Origin: Bacillota bacterium
Lineage (GTDB): Bacteria; Bacillota; DSM-12270; Thermacetogeniales; Thermacetogeniaceae
Length of the DNA stretch: 64,000 nt
NCBI GenBank assembly: GCA_029907475.1
Contig: JARYLU010000010.1
Location: 20,851 to 84,850, forward strand
Direction of reading: 5' to 3'
Shown: piece by piece, positions 17,006 through 26,012 of the stretch
How positions within the stretch are numbered: position 1 is the first letter of the stretch
Layout of the letters: every line of letters begins with the position of its first letter
Made by a program: the position numbers and the translations under genes
Notes under the pieces: generated by a model
What the model saw: the letters and a program-made list of their open reading frames with translations, nothing else
Told to the model about the DNA's origin: nothing
Databases searched by the model: none

Positions 17006-18373
17006 TTATGGATACGCCCGGCGGGCGCGCAGGATAAAGACAGGGTTCTCCCCCTGCCAGATCCGCGCCCTCCCGCGGTAAGCAACCCGCGCCAGGTTGA
17101 CCAGGACCGCCTCCTGGTCCCGCCACCCGCCTTCATGCAGGACCTGCCAGGCGGTGCTGAAAGTCTCCGGCGTCACCGCTGTGAGCACAAGGGTCCCCTC
17201 TTCGCGCAGCCAGCCCCGGGCGGCCGCAAGAATTTCCGGGAGCCTCCCGCCGCTCCCCCCGATCAGGACGCAATCCGCCGGGGGAAAGCCGGTGCACGCT
17301 CCAGGGGCCTCTCCCGCCACGAGCACGGCATTGGGTACCCGGAACTTTTCAAGGTTGGCGCGGATCAGTGCCTGTGCGGCAGGGTCCCTTTCAACCGCAA
17401 AGACCCGGCCCGGGGCGATCAGGCGCGCCGCCTCGACCGTCCATGACCCTGTGCCCGCCCCGATTTCATAAACAACCATTCCTCTTTTCAACTGCGCCTT
17501 GCACAGGGTGAGGGCGCGGACCTCGGCCTGAGACATCGCCACCTCCCCCCGCACGAAAAGCTCGTCCGGGAGCCCCGGCGTCACCATCGGGCCGGCTTCA
17601 TCCGTACCGGGTTCCTGCAGGAGGTTCCCGTCCGGGCCGGGTTCCGGCCGGACCGCTTCGCCTGCCCCGGGCCCCTGCGGGACAGCTTCCTGGAGCAGGA
17701 TCACCACGCTGTTCCCCCGGCCCGGAAGCTGTGCCCCTTCCTCAAGGCTGGTCGAAGTCACCACCTCGCCCGGCAGTCCCAGATCGGTAAGCACCCAGAC
17801 CTGGCGGAAGCGTTTTCCCTGCACCAAAAAATACCGGCAGACCGCCGCCGGAGGAAAACGGGGGTCTGTGAGGACCGCCACCCTGTCAAAGCGGCAGGCC
17901 CGCGCCAGTTCCCCCGCCTCCCTGCCGTGGACGCTGACGCAGTACAGGTCCTCCCAGTTCAGGCCCAGCCGGGCGCACGCCAGTTGGAGACAGCTGATCC
18001 CGGGGACCACCCTCAGGTTGGCCTCCCCAAACCGCGCCCTGAGGCGCGGGAGGAGGCTGAAAAAGCCGGGGTCGCCGGAGAGGAGGACAGCCACCCGCCG
18101 CTCCTGCCGGGCCGCTTCGATGAAGTCGAGAACCTCCTCCAGGTTACGGTCGATCCGGCGGCATTCCTTTCCTGAAGCTGCAAAGAGCGCGAGGGCGCGC
18201 TGCCCCCCGACGAGGACCTCCGCCCCCGCCACCGCGGCCCCGGCGGCAGGCGTAAGATGCTCTCTGCTCCCGGGTCCAATCCCCACCACAGTCACCGGAT
18301 AAGCCAAATCAACCAGTCCTTCCCCAGTTAAATTAAATGTCCGGCTTTCCTTGAAAATATCATTTTCCTTCAT
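17006..18373 (-). CDS. Fused cobalt-precorrin-7 C5-methyltransferase and C15-methyltransferase/decarboxylase (CbiE-CbiT)
   Basis: The 455-residue protein joins CbiE (about residues 20-220, VTVVGIGPGSREHLTPAA and LLSGDPGFFSLLPRLR) to CbiT (about residues 265-450, GEVAMSQAEVRALTLCKAQL and the SAM motif VYEIGAGTGSWTVEAARL). Together they methylate C5 and C15 and decarboxylate the acetate side chain on ring C. A Pro/Gly/Glu-rich linker joins the domains. The ATG at 18373 overlaps the cbiD stop (ATGA). This fusion is common and equals CobL in layout. Confidence 0.94.
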   Translation of the reverse strand: MKENDIFKESRTFNLTGEGLVDLAYPVTVVGIGPGSREHLTPAAGAAVAGAEVLVGGQRALALFAASGKECRRIDRNLEEVLDFIEAARQERRVAVLLSGDPGFFSLLPRLRARFGEANLRVVPGISCLQLACARLGLNWEDLYCVSVHGREAGELARACRFDRVAVLTDPRFPPAAVCRYFLVQGKRFRQVWVLTDLGLPGEVVTSTSLEEGAQLPGRGNSVVILLQEAVPQGPGAGEAVRPEPGPDGNLLQEPGTDEAGPMVTPGLPDELFVRGEVAMSQAEVRALTLCKAQLKRGMVVYEIGAGTGSWTVEAARLIAPGRVFAVERDPAAQALIRANLEKFRVPNAVLVAGEAPGACTGFPPADCVLIGGSGGRLPEILAAARGWLREEGTLVLTAVTPETFSTAWQVLHEGGWRDQEAVLVNLARVAYRGRARIWQGENPVFILRARRAYP

Positions 18374-19572
18374 TCGGCGGGGACGGCGCCGCCCGGGGCG
18401 AGGCTCCGGCGGAGCGCCCAGCCTGCATCCTGAACGATCTTTGCGGCGTTTCCATCCCAGCCCAAAATCTCCTCCCGGTAAGAGAAGAGGACCGTTCCCA
18501 CCCGCAAAGCGTCCCGCGCGAAGTTTTGGGCGCGCCGGCTGGCGCGGGCTGCCAGATCGCACCAAACCGCTCCTAAACCGGCCTCCCGGAGGAGGGCAGC
18601 CATCCCCTCCACCGTTGGGAAGTCCAGGATGGCGCGGACAAGCTCAACAGGCGCCCCCCTGGCAGCCGCAAGGGCGGCAACAACCTCTCCTCTTCCGTCT
18701 GCAACCCGGTTGTGGGTGTGAAAAACACCGGCGGCAACCTTCGCCAGCTTCCCTGCATGCCCCCATAAAATCACCTGCCGGAACCCGCGCCGGGCGCACT
18801 CCTCCAGCATAAATCCCATATAGTTGCCCACGAGCACCACCGCATCATGAGAAACTCCGTAACCCTCTACGGCAAGACTCTTCCCCCGCCGCCCCGGAGT
18901 GAGGAGCAGGACCTGCTCCCCCGCCGCCCGCGCGATCTGGAGCTGGGGAACGAGGGCGAGTTTGAAGGCCTCTTCCGACATCGGCTCCACAATCCCGGTT
19001 GTTCCTAAAATCGAAATCCCCCCGAGGATCCCCAGCTGAGGGTTCATGGTCTGCCGCGCCAGCCTCTCACCTTCCGGAACGCTGATCACGATCTCCGCAC
19101 CGGAGCCGGGGGGCAGCACCGCGGCCACATTTTCTTTGATCATCTGGAGGGGCACCGGATTGATGGCGGGCTGCCCCGGAGGTACGGCAAGGCCGCTCTT
19201 TGTTACGGTCCCGACCCCGGGACCCCCCCGCACCGTGATTCCTCCGGGCCGAATCCTTGCGGCAGCCTCGATTCGCGCCCCGTGGGTCACATCAGGGTCA
19301 TCCCCGGCGTCCTTGATCACCCAGGCGACGGCACAATCTCCGGAGCACACCGTTCCCCCGACCGGGAGGGACGCGACCCGCCCCCCGGGCAGGTTGACGG
19401 GAACGGTCTCCGGCTCCTCCCCGCGGAGGGCGAGCACCGCCGCCCGCGCCGCGGCCGCCGCGCAGGTGCCTGTGGTGTAGCCCCGGCGCAGCAGTTTCCC
19501 GCGGCGGTACGAGGCCCCACTCTCCTCTTTCCAAAAAGAGCTTCCCGGTTCATCTCCCCAGAACTTTCCCAC
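18370..19572 (-). CDS. cbiD: Cobalt-precorrin-5B C1-methyltransferase
   Basis: CbiD methylates C1 in the anaerobic pathway and is unrelated to the tetrapyrrole methylases. The family signature LRRGYTTGTCAAAAARAAV is present near residue 30, with GTVTKSGLAVPPGQPAINPVP and the C-terminal DLAARASRRAQNFA. The GTG at 19572, six bases after GGAGGGG, gives 400 residues. It overlaps cbiO by 23 bp and cbiET by four bases, so it is translationally coupled on both sides. Confidence 0.94.
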   Translation of the reverse strand: MGKFWGDEPGSSFWKEESGASYRRGKLLRRGYTTGTCAAAAARAAVLALRGEEPETVPVNLPGGRVASLPVGGTVCSGDCAVAWVIKDAGDDPDVTHGARIEAAARIRPGGITVRGGPGVGTVTKSGLAVPPGQPAINPVPLQMIKENVAAVLPPGSGAEIVISVPEGERLARQTMNPQLGILGGISILGTTGIVEPMSEEAFKLALVPQLQIARAAGEQVLLLTPGRRGKSLAVEGYGVSHDAVVLVGNYMGFMLEECARRGFRQVILWGHAGKLAKVAAGVFHTHNRVADGRGEVVAALAAARGAPVELVRAILDFPTVEGMAALLREAGLGAVWCDLAARASRRAQNFARDALRVGTVLFSYREEILGWDGNAAKIVQDAGWALRRSLAPGGAVPAE

Positions 19573-20461
19573 ACAACTCCCCTCCACAGAGCTCCCCGCA
19601 AGTTCTGCCTGGAAAAAAACCACCGTTCTTTTGGGCGATCCTCAAAAGCAGTTCCCCTTTCGTTTTCGGCGGCAAGCCCGCCGGGACCCAACCCTTTCTT
19701 AATAATTCCTCGTAGACGTCAATCAGCCACGGCCTTTCCAGCCCGGCTTCATCCAAAAGCTGCCGTTTATAGAAAATCTCTTCAGGCGGACCCTCTCCGA
19801 CCACCGTCCCATCTTTCATAATGAATATATGATCTGCCCAGGCGTAAGCCAGATCTACATCATGGGTAGAAAAAATGACGGTCACGCCTCCGCTGTTAAT
19901 TTCATCGAAGAGCTTCATGATCTGGCCGGCATGCTTGATATCCAAACAGGCGGTGGGTTCATCGCAAATCAGCACCTGGGGCTGCATCGCCAGGATATCG
20001 GCGATCGCCACCCGCTTTTTCTGGCCGTAGCTCAAAAAATGGGTAGGCCTGTCCTGCAGGGGAAGGGTCCCCGTGGCGGCCATCGCTTTCTCGACCCGTT
20101 CCCCCACCTCCTCGCGGGACAGCCCCAGGTTCAGGGGGCCAAAAGAGATCTCCTGCCTTACGCTGGCTGAGAATAACTGCGTCTCGGGATCTTGAAAGAT
20201 GATGCCGACCCTTTTCCGCAGCTCGAGAAGAGCGGCATGATGATACCGGACACCCTCTCCGGAAAAATAGATCTTTCCCCGCTGCGGCCGCAGGATGCCG
20301 TTGAAATGCAGGAATAAAGTGGTCTTTCCCGCCCCGTTGGGCCCCAAAAAGGCCGCCTTCTTGCCCCCGGGAATGGACAGGTTAACATCAACCAGCGCCT
20401 GCGTCCCGTCGGGGTAACTAAAACTTACCCCCCGGGCTTCCAGGATCGGATCCTTTCTCAA
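19550..20461 (-). CDS. cbiO: Cobalt ECF/ABC transporter ATP-binding protein
   Basis: CbiO powers cobalt uptake with CbiM, CbiN and CbiQ. The 303-residue ATPase has Walker A GPNGAGKTT, the Q-loop IIFQDPETQLF, an LSYGQKKRVAIA signature (LSxGQ form) and Walker B VLICDEPTACLD. The TTG at 20461 overlaps the cbiQ stop (TTGA) and follows a G-rich site; an in-frame upstream start inside cbiQ is less likely. A C-terminal extension of about 50 residues is rather long. Confidence 0.92.
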   Translation of the reverse strand: MRKDPILEARGVSFSYPDGTQALVDVNLSIPGGKKAAFLGPNGAGKTTLFLHFNGILRPQRGKIYFSGEGVRYHHAALLELRKRVGIIFQDPETQLFSASVRQEISFGPLNLGLSREEVGERVEKAMAATGTLPLQDRPTHFLSYGQKKRVAIADILAMQPQVLICDEPTACLDIKHAGQIMKLFDEINSGGVTVIFSTHDVDLAYAWADHIFIMKDGTVVGEGPPEEIFYKRQLLDEAGLERPWLIDVYEELLRKGWVPAGLPPKTKGELLLRIAQKNGGFFPGRTCGELCGGELCGKVLGR

Positions 20462-21252
20462 CGAGTTGCCACCCCCAAAAAGCCGCGGGACCACAGGCTC
20501 ACAACCAGCAGCGCCAGCTCCGCAGCCGCGATCAGGAACAGATTCTTCCCGGACAGGACGTATGATTTTTCAAGGACTTTGAGCTCTCCCGTGTAGCACC
20601 TTGCCAGAAGAGTTGTAAAAAGCATTCTGGAGCAGTAATAAGATTTATGAAACAAGTTAGAGACAAGCTGTCCCAGCGAAAAATAGGAGGTTTTCAGGGT
20701 TGCGTACCCCCAGCGCGCTGCTTGTGCGGTGTACATTTTATCGGCCGTTTCCAGGAGAACGAAAATAAACCGGTAAACCAGAGACATCAATTCGAGAAAC
20801 AAAGGAGGCAGCCTCAGCTTCTTGAGCACCGAAAATATTTCGACCACAGGCGTTGTCAGGGAAAGAAAGTAAAGGCAGGCTACTGCCCCGAGAGATTTTA
20901 AGAAGAGCCCGGCCGCCGCCCCCAGGCCCCGGGCGGTTACACCCAGCATATAACCGCCTATTTTGACTCCATACAACAAAAAGGGGGTATCCTTTGTAAT
21001 AGTCAGCGCGATGGTCAGGGTTCCAACGACGAGAAAGGATGCGGGAATGAACATAAGCCTCAGAAAGAACCGGCCGGGTATTTTCGCCAGCAGAACCGTG
21101 ACGCCGGTCATGAGCAGAAGAACCAGAAGAGAGGTGGCGGGGGAGGAAAACGCAATGCAAATAAGCATAGTAGCACCGGCCAGGAGCACTTTTTCCGCCG
21201 GGTGAACCCGGGCCAACCGGTTGGTATATGCGTACCGGTCTATTTTCAGCAA
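20458..21252 (-). CDS. cbiQ: Cobalt transporter transmembrane protein
   Basis: CbiQ is the energy-coupling membrane component of the cobalt ECF transporter. It has 264 residues with about five or six membrane helices. After the helices the coupling motif region AARWGYATLKTSYFSLGQLV corresponds to the ARG-containing cytoplasmic helices that contact CbiO. The start is TTG at 21252, eight bases after AAGGAGG. It lies between cbiN (61 bp) and cbiO (overlapping). Confidence 0.92.
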   Translation of the reverse strand: MLKIDRYAYTNRLARVHPAEKVLLAGATMLICIAFSSPATSLLVLLLMTGVTVLLAKIPGRFFLRLMFIPASFLVVGTLTIALTITKDTPFLLYGVKIGGYMLGVTARGLGAAAGLFLKSLGAVACLYFLSLTTPVVEIFSVLKKLRLPPLFLELMSLVYRFIFVLLETADKMYTAQAARWGYATLKTSYFSLGQLVSNLFHKSYYCSRMLFTTLLARCYTGELKVLEKSYVLSGKNLFLIAAAELALLVVSLWSRGFLGVATR

Positions 21253-21313
21253 CTTCGCCGCCTCCTTAGGGGGGGTTAAAAGGGGTTAAGCGGTCCCTTT
21301 CAGTGTTTGATTT

Positions 21314-21598
21314 TTACCCCTTCTCCCCGGTCTTGCCGCGTGACTTCGAATAACCCAGATAATAACCGATAAAACCGGCGCCAAGGGCCGCCTGGAGAGC
21401 AAACAGCAGGCTTTCAATTTCGCCGCTGGGCGGCTCCCAGAAGGAGCGAAACCAGGGCTCGTAATCAGGGTGTGTTTGCGTGATGGCGTCCTCCGCCTGC
21501 CCGTCCGCCCCGCTGAATTCGGCGTTCCCCTTCAGCCACAAGGGAACTATGGTGAGCAGGATTACCAGAGCAATCAGAATAAGATTTTTTGATCTCAT
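21314..21598 (-). CDS. cbiN: Cobalt transport protein CbiN
   Basis: The 94-residue protein has the CbiN plan: an N-terminal helix (residues 5-23), an extracytoplasmic loop with FSGADGQAEDAI and the YEPWFRSFWEPPSGEIESLLFALQ segment typical of the family, and a second helix (about 66-85). CbiN helps CbiM load cobalt. Its ATG overlaps the cbiM stop (ATGA). Confidence 0.93.
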   Translation of the reverse strand: MRSKNLILIALVILLTIVPLWLKGNAEFSGADGQAEDAITQTHPDYEPWFRSFWEPPSGEIESLLFALQAALGAGFIGYYLGYSKSRGKTGEKG

Positions 21599-22362
21599 CG
21601 CACCCCGGCTCCTTTCGAAGAAATATCCCAGGGGGACAGGACCGCCAGCTCCTCCAGTTCCCGCCTGTTGTGAACAGTCAACAGATTGAAGATAACCACC
21701 GTCAGCAGTCCCTCGCTGACGGCTAAAGGAAGCTGGGTAATGGCAAAAATTCCCGTAAATTTTACTAAAGATGCCGTGAAACCTCCGACCTCCGCGGGGA
21801 AGGCCAGGGCGAGCTGAAAGGAAGTTGTCACATATGTTGACAGATCTCCCAATGCTGCTGCAAGAAAAACACCCAACCACACGGGTGCCCTCAACTTCAG
21901 GCAAGCCCTGTAGGTGAGATAAGCAACAAAGGGCCCCACCACCGCCATCGAAAAGGTATTCGCCCCGAGGGTGCTGATCCCCCCGTGGGCCAGAAGCAGT
22001 GCCTGGAAAATCAAGACGATAAACCCCAAAACGGTCATGGTCGTCGGCCCAAAGAGCAGCGCCCCCAGGCCGACCCCTGTGGGATGGGAACAACTGCCTG
22101 TTACGGAAGGAATTTTCAGGGCCGAAAGCACGAAAGCAAAAGCTCCCGCCAGTCCCAAAAGCATTTTCATTTCCGGGTGCCGCCTTACTGTCCTACTAAT
22201 TGCGAGCAGGCCGGCAATTAGAAAGGGCAGTGTTACGGCACCCCAAAGAAGAGACCAGCCAAGGGGCAGATAGCCCTCCATGATGTGCATGGCATAAGCG
22301 TTAAGGGGATAGAACAGGAAAACACCCGATAAAACCGCGACGGAAATGATTTTTTTAGACAT
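21595..22362 (-). CDS. cbiM: Cobalt-binding substrate-capture membrane protein CbiM
   Basis: CbiM is the S-component that binds Co2+ through the N-terminus of its mature form. The 255-residue product has a cleavable leader (residues 1-24, ending NAYA) followed by MHIMEGYLPLGWS, whose Met-His-Ile-Met segment supplies the metal ligands. HPTGVGLGALLFGPTTM and AHGGISTLGANTFSMAVVGP are further signatures. The ATG at 22362 is chosen; a GTG one codon earlier is equally spaced from the weak AGGA site. It is the first gene after the riboswitch. Confidence 0.94.
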   Translation of the reverse strand: MSKKIISVAVLSGVFLFYPLNAYAMHIMEGYLPLGWSLLWGAVTLPFLIAGLLAISRTVRRHPEMKMLLGLAGAFAFVLSALKIPSVTGSCSHPTGVGLGALLFGPTTMTVLGFIVLIFQALLLAHGGISTLGANTFSMAVVGPFVAYLTYRACLKLRAPVWLGVFLAAALGDLSTYVTTSFQLALAFPAEVGGFTASLVKFTGIFAITQLPLAVSEGLLTVVIFNLLTVHNRRELEELAVLSPWDISSKGAGVR

Positions 22363-22450
22363 CACAGCGTCCTGGTCGAAACTTACCCCTGCCAGGCCGG
22401 GGAGACATTGACAACCAGGCTTTTTCCTCCCTTCCTGAGAAATTCTGGAA

Positions 22451-22484
22451 TTAAAATCAAAAACCCCAGCCCTACGGGCTGAGG
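22451..22484 (-). terminator. Intrinsic terminator between cobalamin riboswitch and cbiM
   Basis: On the minus strand CCTCAGCCC pairs with GGGCTGGGG (9 bp, one G-U) around a 3-nt loop and is followed by TTTTTGATTTT. It lies 60 bp downstream of the riboswitch core and 89 bp before cbiM. This is where the expression platform of a transcription-terminating riboswitch should be. Confidence 0.85.
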
Positions 22485-22544
22485 CAGATTGACGGATCCA
22501 TCTGTCCCACCTCCCTATCGCGCGTAGGGTACCTGGTGCGAAGA

Positions 22545-22907
22545 AACAGGCAGGTCTCCTGGCTCGGGTTCCTCGCCTTCTCTACCCCTTCCCACCCTGC
22601 ACTCAGCGGTGCTCGAGACAACGAAAACGGTTTTGCTGCAGCGTGAATTTGGGGGCTGCGACAAGAATCCGTTATCTTTTTGTCCAAGCTGTCACCGGGT
22701 GCAGGACAGTGGCTTTTGTAGAGAGGCTCCCCCTCACAGTGGCGGGACCGCGCCTTTTCTCCCCCGCACTCAAATAACTTAACCACTTCTTTGAATGCAA
22801 CTGCTGGATAACGCGTGTGGACAAAAACGGTTTCTGATGCGCTGGATTGAGTGCGGAAGATCAGGACTTCCCTTTTCAGCCCGTGAATCGGGCCACCTGT
22901 TTCCTGT
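22545..22907 (-). promoter_or_regulatory. Cobalamin riboswitch upstream of cbiM
   Basis: The minus strand carries the conserved cobalamin-riboswitch blocks in order. These are ACAGGTG and GGGCTGAAAAGGGAA at the 5' side (22904-22863), CGGTCCCGCCACTGTGA (22752-22736), AAAAGCCACTG (22719-22709), GGGTGGGAAGG, and the 3' B12 box GAGCCAGGAGACCTGCC (22566-22550). Cobalamin binding would favour the downstream terminator and switch off cobalt uptake and corrin synthesis. Compared with the consensus, about 85 nt separate the 5' blocks from the CGGTCCCGCC box, so one peripheral arm is extended or inserted. Exact ends are approximate. Confidence 0.9.
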
Positions 22908-23087
22908 TTTAATCGAGAAACCTCAAAGAACTCGCTAGCTAGCTTATTAATAAACCTTTATTTGTGAACCGAATTAATTCTCTCCTCACGACCCTATAAG
23001 AGTTCGGACGCCGGCCGGAACCGGGAGCACAGGGGGTTGAGCGCCGCAGGGCCGGGTGCCCCGCGCTGTACCCCTCTCCGGCGGAGC

Positions 23088-24032
23088 TTATGTTTTGGAG
23101 ACTCTGTGCCTTGAATAAAGTAAATTCGCCTTCGAGAACCGATCTCCTGCTTTTAATCCAAAAAATCCCGCGATCCCTCCGCTAGTACCCCCTCCCGCCC
23201 GCCTGATCAGGTGCCGGACAAGGGCGTAGCTCAAGATATTCAAAACGAGGATCAGGAGCACCAGAACCGCCCCTGTTGCAAAAGCCGCCGGGAAATGCCC
23301 GGTTTCCATCGCCACAAGGTAGAGGTGCATGGAAAGCGTCCTTGCCGGATCGAAGATGGTCTGGGGGAGCAGGAGAGAACCGCCCAGCGTCAGGAGCAGG
23401 GGTGCAGTCTCCCCGACTACCCGGCCTACGCTCAGCAGAATCCCGGTCAGGATTCCGGGCAGGGCGCCGGGCAGAACAACCCAAACGACCGTCTGCCACC
23501 TGCTGACGCCGAGGGCCAGGCTTCCCTCCCGGTAACTGTCGGGTACGGCGCTGATCGCCTCCTCGGAGGTGCGGACGATGGTCGGTAAAATCATGCAGAA
23601 GGCCGTGAGGGCGCCGGAGAGGAGGGACCAGCCTCCGGTATAGGGCCTCAGCAAAATAACAAAAAAGGCAAAACCGAAGAGGCCGATCACGATGGAGGGG
23701 ATCCCGGCAAGGGCGTCGGTGGCAAAGCGAATCGACCTGACGAGGGGGCCCGGGCGGGTGAATTCAGTCAGAAAAACGGCGGCACCCACCCCCACAGGGG
23801 CTGCCAGCAAAATAGTGAGCACTGTAAAGTAAAGTGTGCCCACCAGGGGAGAAAGGATGCCCCCTTCGGCCCCCATGCGGCAGGGGTTTTCCAGGAGGAA
23901 GGACAGGCTGAGCCGGCCCATGCCCTGGACCAGAATATAGCCGATGATCAAAACCAGAAGGAGTACCGTAACCAGGCCGGCCGCCCAAACCACGATTTTT
24001 GCAAGCCTTTCCTGTGCCCTGACACCGATCAT
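23088..24032 (-). CDS. pstA: Phosphate ABC transporter permease PstA
   Basis: PstA is one of two membrane subunits of high-affinity phosphate import. The 314-residue protein has six predicted helices and the binding-protein-dependent transport loop EEAISAVPDSYREGSLALGVSRWQTV, the EAA motif that docks the ATPase. Its start overlaps the pstC stop (ATGA). The C-terminus carries about 25 extra residues beyond the last helix. No pstB follows; the next gene downstream on the strand is cbiM, beyond a riboswitch. Confidence 0.94.
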   Translation of the reverse strand: MIGVRAQERLAKIVVWAAGLVTVLLLVLIIGYILVQGMGRLSLSFLLENPCRMGAEGGILSPLVGTLYFTVLTILLAAPVGVGAAVFLTEFTRPGPLVRSIRFATDALAGIPSIVIGLFGFAFFVILLRPYTGGWSLLSGALTAFCMILPTIVRTSEEAISAVPDSYREGSLALGVSRWQTVVWVVLPGALPGILTGILLSVGRVVGETAPLLLTLGGSLLLPQTIFDPARTLSMHLYLVAMETGHFPAAFATGAVLVLLILVLNILSYALVRHLIRRAGGGTSGGIAGFFGLKAGDRFSKANLLYSRHRVSKT

Positions 24033-24922
24033 ATCGTCTTCGCCCTCCTTCCCGTGAACAGCAGGGCCAGGCTGTTCAGCAGCATGATCACCAGAAACAG
24101 GATGATCCCGGTTGCAAACAGCGCCTGGGCGTGGGAGCCCGAGGCGTAACCCATTTCAAGGCCGATGTTTCCGCTCAAAGTGCGCACAGGCGAGAAGACA
24201 GAGCGCGGCAGGGCCGGCGCATTTCCGGCTACCATTAAAATGGCCATTGTTTCACCGACCGCCCGCCCCATCCCGAGGATAACTCCGGCAATGATCCCGG
24301 AACGCGCTGCAGGGATCAGGCAGTGCACGATGGTCTGCCAGTGGGTAGCCCCCAGCGCAAAGGAGCCCTCGGCGTACTCGCGGGGAACGGCCCGGAGGGC
24401 GTCTTCCGATATGTTGATAATCGTCGGGAGGATCATAATGGCAAGGACGAGAGAAGCCGCGACAATCCCGTACCCCGTCTTCATCTCCGGGGCGAGCCAG
24501 GGACCAAACCAGTTTACGGCAGCGTAACGCACCAGCGGCACGATCACGGTCATCCCGAACAACCCGTACACAACCGAAGGAATTCCGGCCAAAAGTTCAA
24601 TGGCGCGGCGTGTCCAAAAAGCCGGGCCCGGCGGAGCAAACTCCGCCAGAAAAACCGCCGTTGCCAGGGCGAGGGGCACTCCCAGGAGGAGGGAGCCGGA
24701 GGTCACGACAAGGGTGCCTGCAACCATCGGGAGGATCCCGAAAACTTCCTCCCTGGGAAGCCAATCCCGGCCAAAAAGAAAAGCGAGGAACCCCGTTCTT
24801 TCGAGCACGGGATAACCCTCAAGAAAAACAAAGAGCCCTACCAGCACCACTACCAGAATCGAGGTTAAGGCACAAACGAGAAGCAAAAGAGGGTAAATTC
24901 GCTCGCGAGGCGGAATCGTCAT
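24029..24922 (-). CDS. pstC: Phosphate ABC transporter permease PstC
   Basis: PstC pairs with PstA. The ATG at 24922, nine bases after GAGAGG, gives 297 residues; the frame upstream of it is not part of the family. Six membrane helices and the EAA loop EDALRAVPREYAEGSFALGATHWQTIV are visible, with GIPSVVYGLFGM, a typical PstC segment. Operon order is pstS-pstC-pstA. Confidence 0.94.
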   Translation of the reverse strand: MTIPPRERIYPLLLLVCALTSILVVVLVGLFVFLEGYPVLERTGFLAFLFGRDWLPREEVFGILPMVAGTLVVTSGSLLLGVPLALATAVFLAEFAPPGPAFWTRRAIELLAGIPSVVYGLFGMTVIVPLVRYAAVNWFGPWLAPEMKTGYGIVAASLVLAIMILPTIINISEDALRAVPREYAEGSFALGATHWQTIVHCLIPAARSGIIAGVILGMGRAVGETMAILMVAGNAPALPRSVFSPVRTLSGNIGLEMGYASGSHAQALFATGIILFLVIMLLNSLALLFTGRRAKTI

Positions 24923-25102
24923 TTTTTTCGTCCTCTCTGAAAAATTCGATCCCTTAGAAAAGCGGCTTTGCTGCTTTTGCAAACGCGGTGCGTTTATCAA
25001 GCGCTTGCCGACGGCTTTCCCGGAAAGAATCCCGGAGACCAAGGAAAATCAGGGCAGGGTGAATCCCCCTCCCCAGGCAGGGAAATACAAGCTGTTTTAC
25101 GC

Positions 25103-25942
25103 TTATTTGACCGGGATAAACTCCTCTCCCACAATGGCTTGCCCCTCCGGGCTGAGCACGAAATCGATAAACGCCTTGGTCAAGCCGGCCGGTTCTTCCT
25201 TGGTCAGGTAGAGAAAGGGCCGCGCAAGCTTGTAAGAACCGTCGAGAACCGTCTCTTTGCCGGGCACTACCCCGTCGATGGAAAGGGCCTTCACCGATTC
25301 GTTGATGCTCCCCAGGGAAATGTAGCCGATCCCGTTGGGATCTCCGGAAACAGCCGTCCGCACCGCACCGGTCGAAGGCTGGACCCCGGCCCTGCTGCTG
25401 ATCTTCGCATCTTTCATCACGATCTCTTCAAAGGCGCCGCGCGTCCCCGAGCCCTCTTCCCGGGTGAAGAGGTTGATGGCGGCATCTTTCCCTCCCACTT
25501 TCCTCCAGTTGGTGATTTCCCCGGCAAAAATCTTTTGTACCTGCTCCAGGGTCAATTCTTCCACGGGGTTCCCGGGGTGAACGACAACGGCGATTCCGTC
25601 CTTGGCGATCATGGTTTCCTTAACCGTGCCCTGTTCCTCAGGCTTCAGCTCCCGGGAGGAGGTACCGATGTCCGCGGTTCCCTCCTGGGCGGCCTTAATG
25701 CCGGCACCGGAGCCGCCCCCGGCCACATTAACGGAAGCCCGCGGGTGCTTCTCCCGAAAAGCGGTCGCCAGTTCTTCGGAAAGAGGCTGAACCGAGGTTG
25801 AACCCACGACATCAATGGAACCGCTTAAAGCCTCCCCCTCTCCCCCCGGCGCCTGGGTTCTCCCGCAGCCCGCGGCCGCCCCGAATACAAGGAGAGCTCC
25901 CAGAAGCAGTGCCAGCCACTTAACCTGTACCACAGATCTCAT
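25103..25942 (-). CDS. pstS: Phosphate-binding lipoprotein PstS
   Basis: PstS captures phosphate outside the cell for PstCAB. The 279-residue precursor starts at the ATG after GAAGGAGGATTTCAGG and has a lipoprotein signal peptide with the lipobox GAAAGC near residue 26. The phosphate-binding segments VVGSTSVQPLSEELA, GGGSGAGIKAAQEGTADIGTSSR and REEGSGTRGAFEEIV are all present. A strong Pho box precedes the gene. The gap to pstC is about 180 bp. Confidence 0.95.
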   Translation of the reverse strand: MRSVVQVKWLALLLGALLVFGAAAGCGRTQAPGGEGEALSGSIDVVGSTSVQPLSEELATAFREKHPRASVNVAGGGSGAGIKAAQEGTADIGTSSRELKPEEQGTVKETMIAKDGIAVVVHPGNPVEELTLEQVQKIFAGEITNWRKVGGKDAAINLFTREEGSGTRGAFEEIVMKDAKISSRAGVQPSTGAVRTAVSGDPNGIGYISLGSINESVKALSIDGVVPGKETVLDGSYKLARPFLYLTKEEPAGLTKAFIDFVLSPEGQAIVGEEFIPVK

Positions 25943-26012
25943 CCTGAAATCCTCCTTCAATCCTCGTCTTTGGGTATACTGCATCCCCGCCTGAGAAGAT
26001 TGTACAGGCTGA

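Larger units (their letters stand above)
22363..23087. other. Non-coding region between pstA and cbiM
   Basis: Besides the riboswitch and its terminator, the stretch 22908-23087 holds AT-rich sequence including AATAAACCTTTATT (an inverted repeat) around 22945-22965. This may be part of the promoter of the riboswitch transcript, but I could not assign -35 and -10 boxes with confidence. No gene is visible. Confidence 0.5.

Noticed and set aside
22472..22786. A 104-codon frame upstream of cbiM
   Set aside because: It lies entirely within the cobalamin riboswitch.
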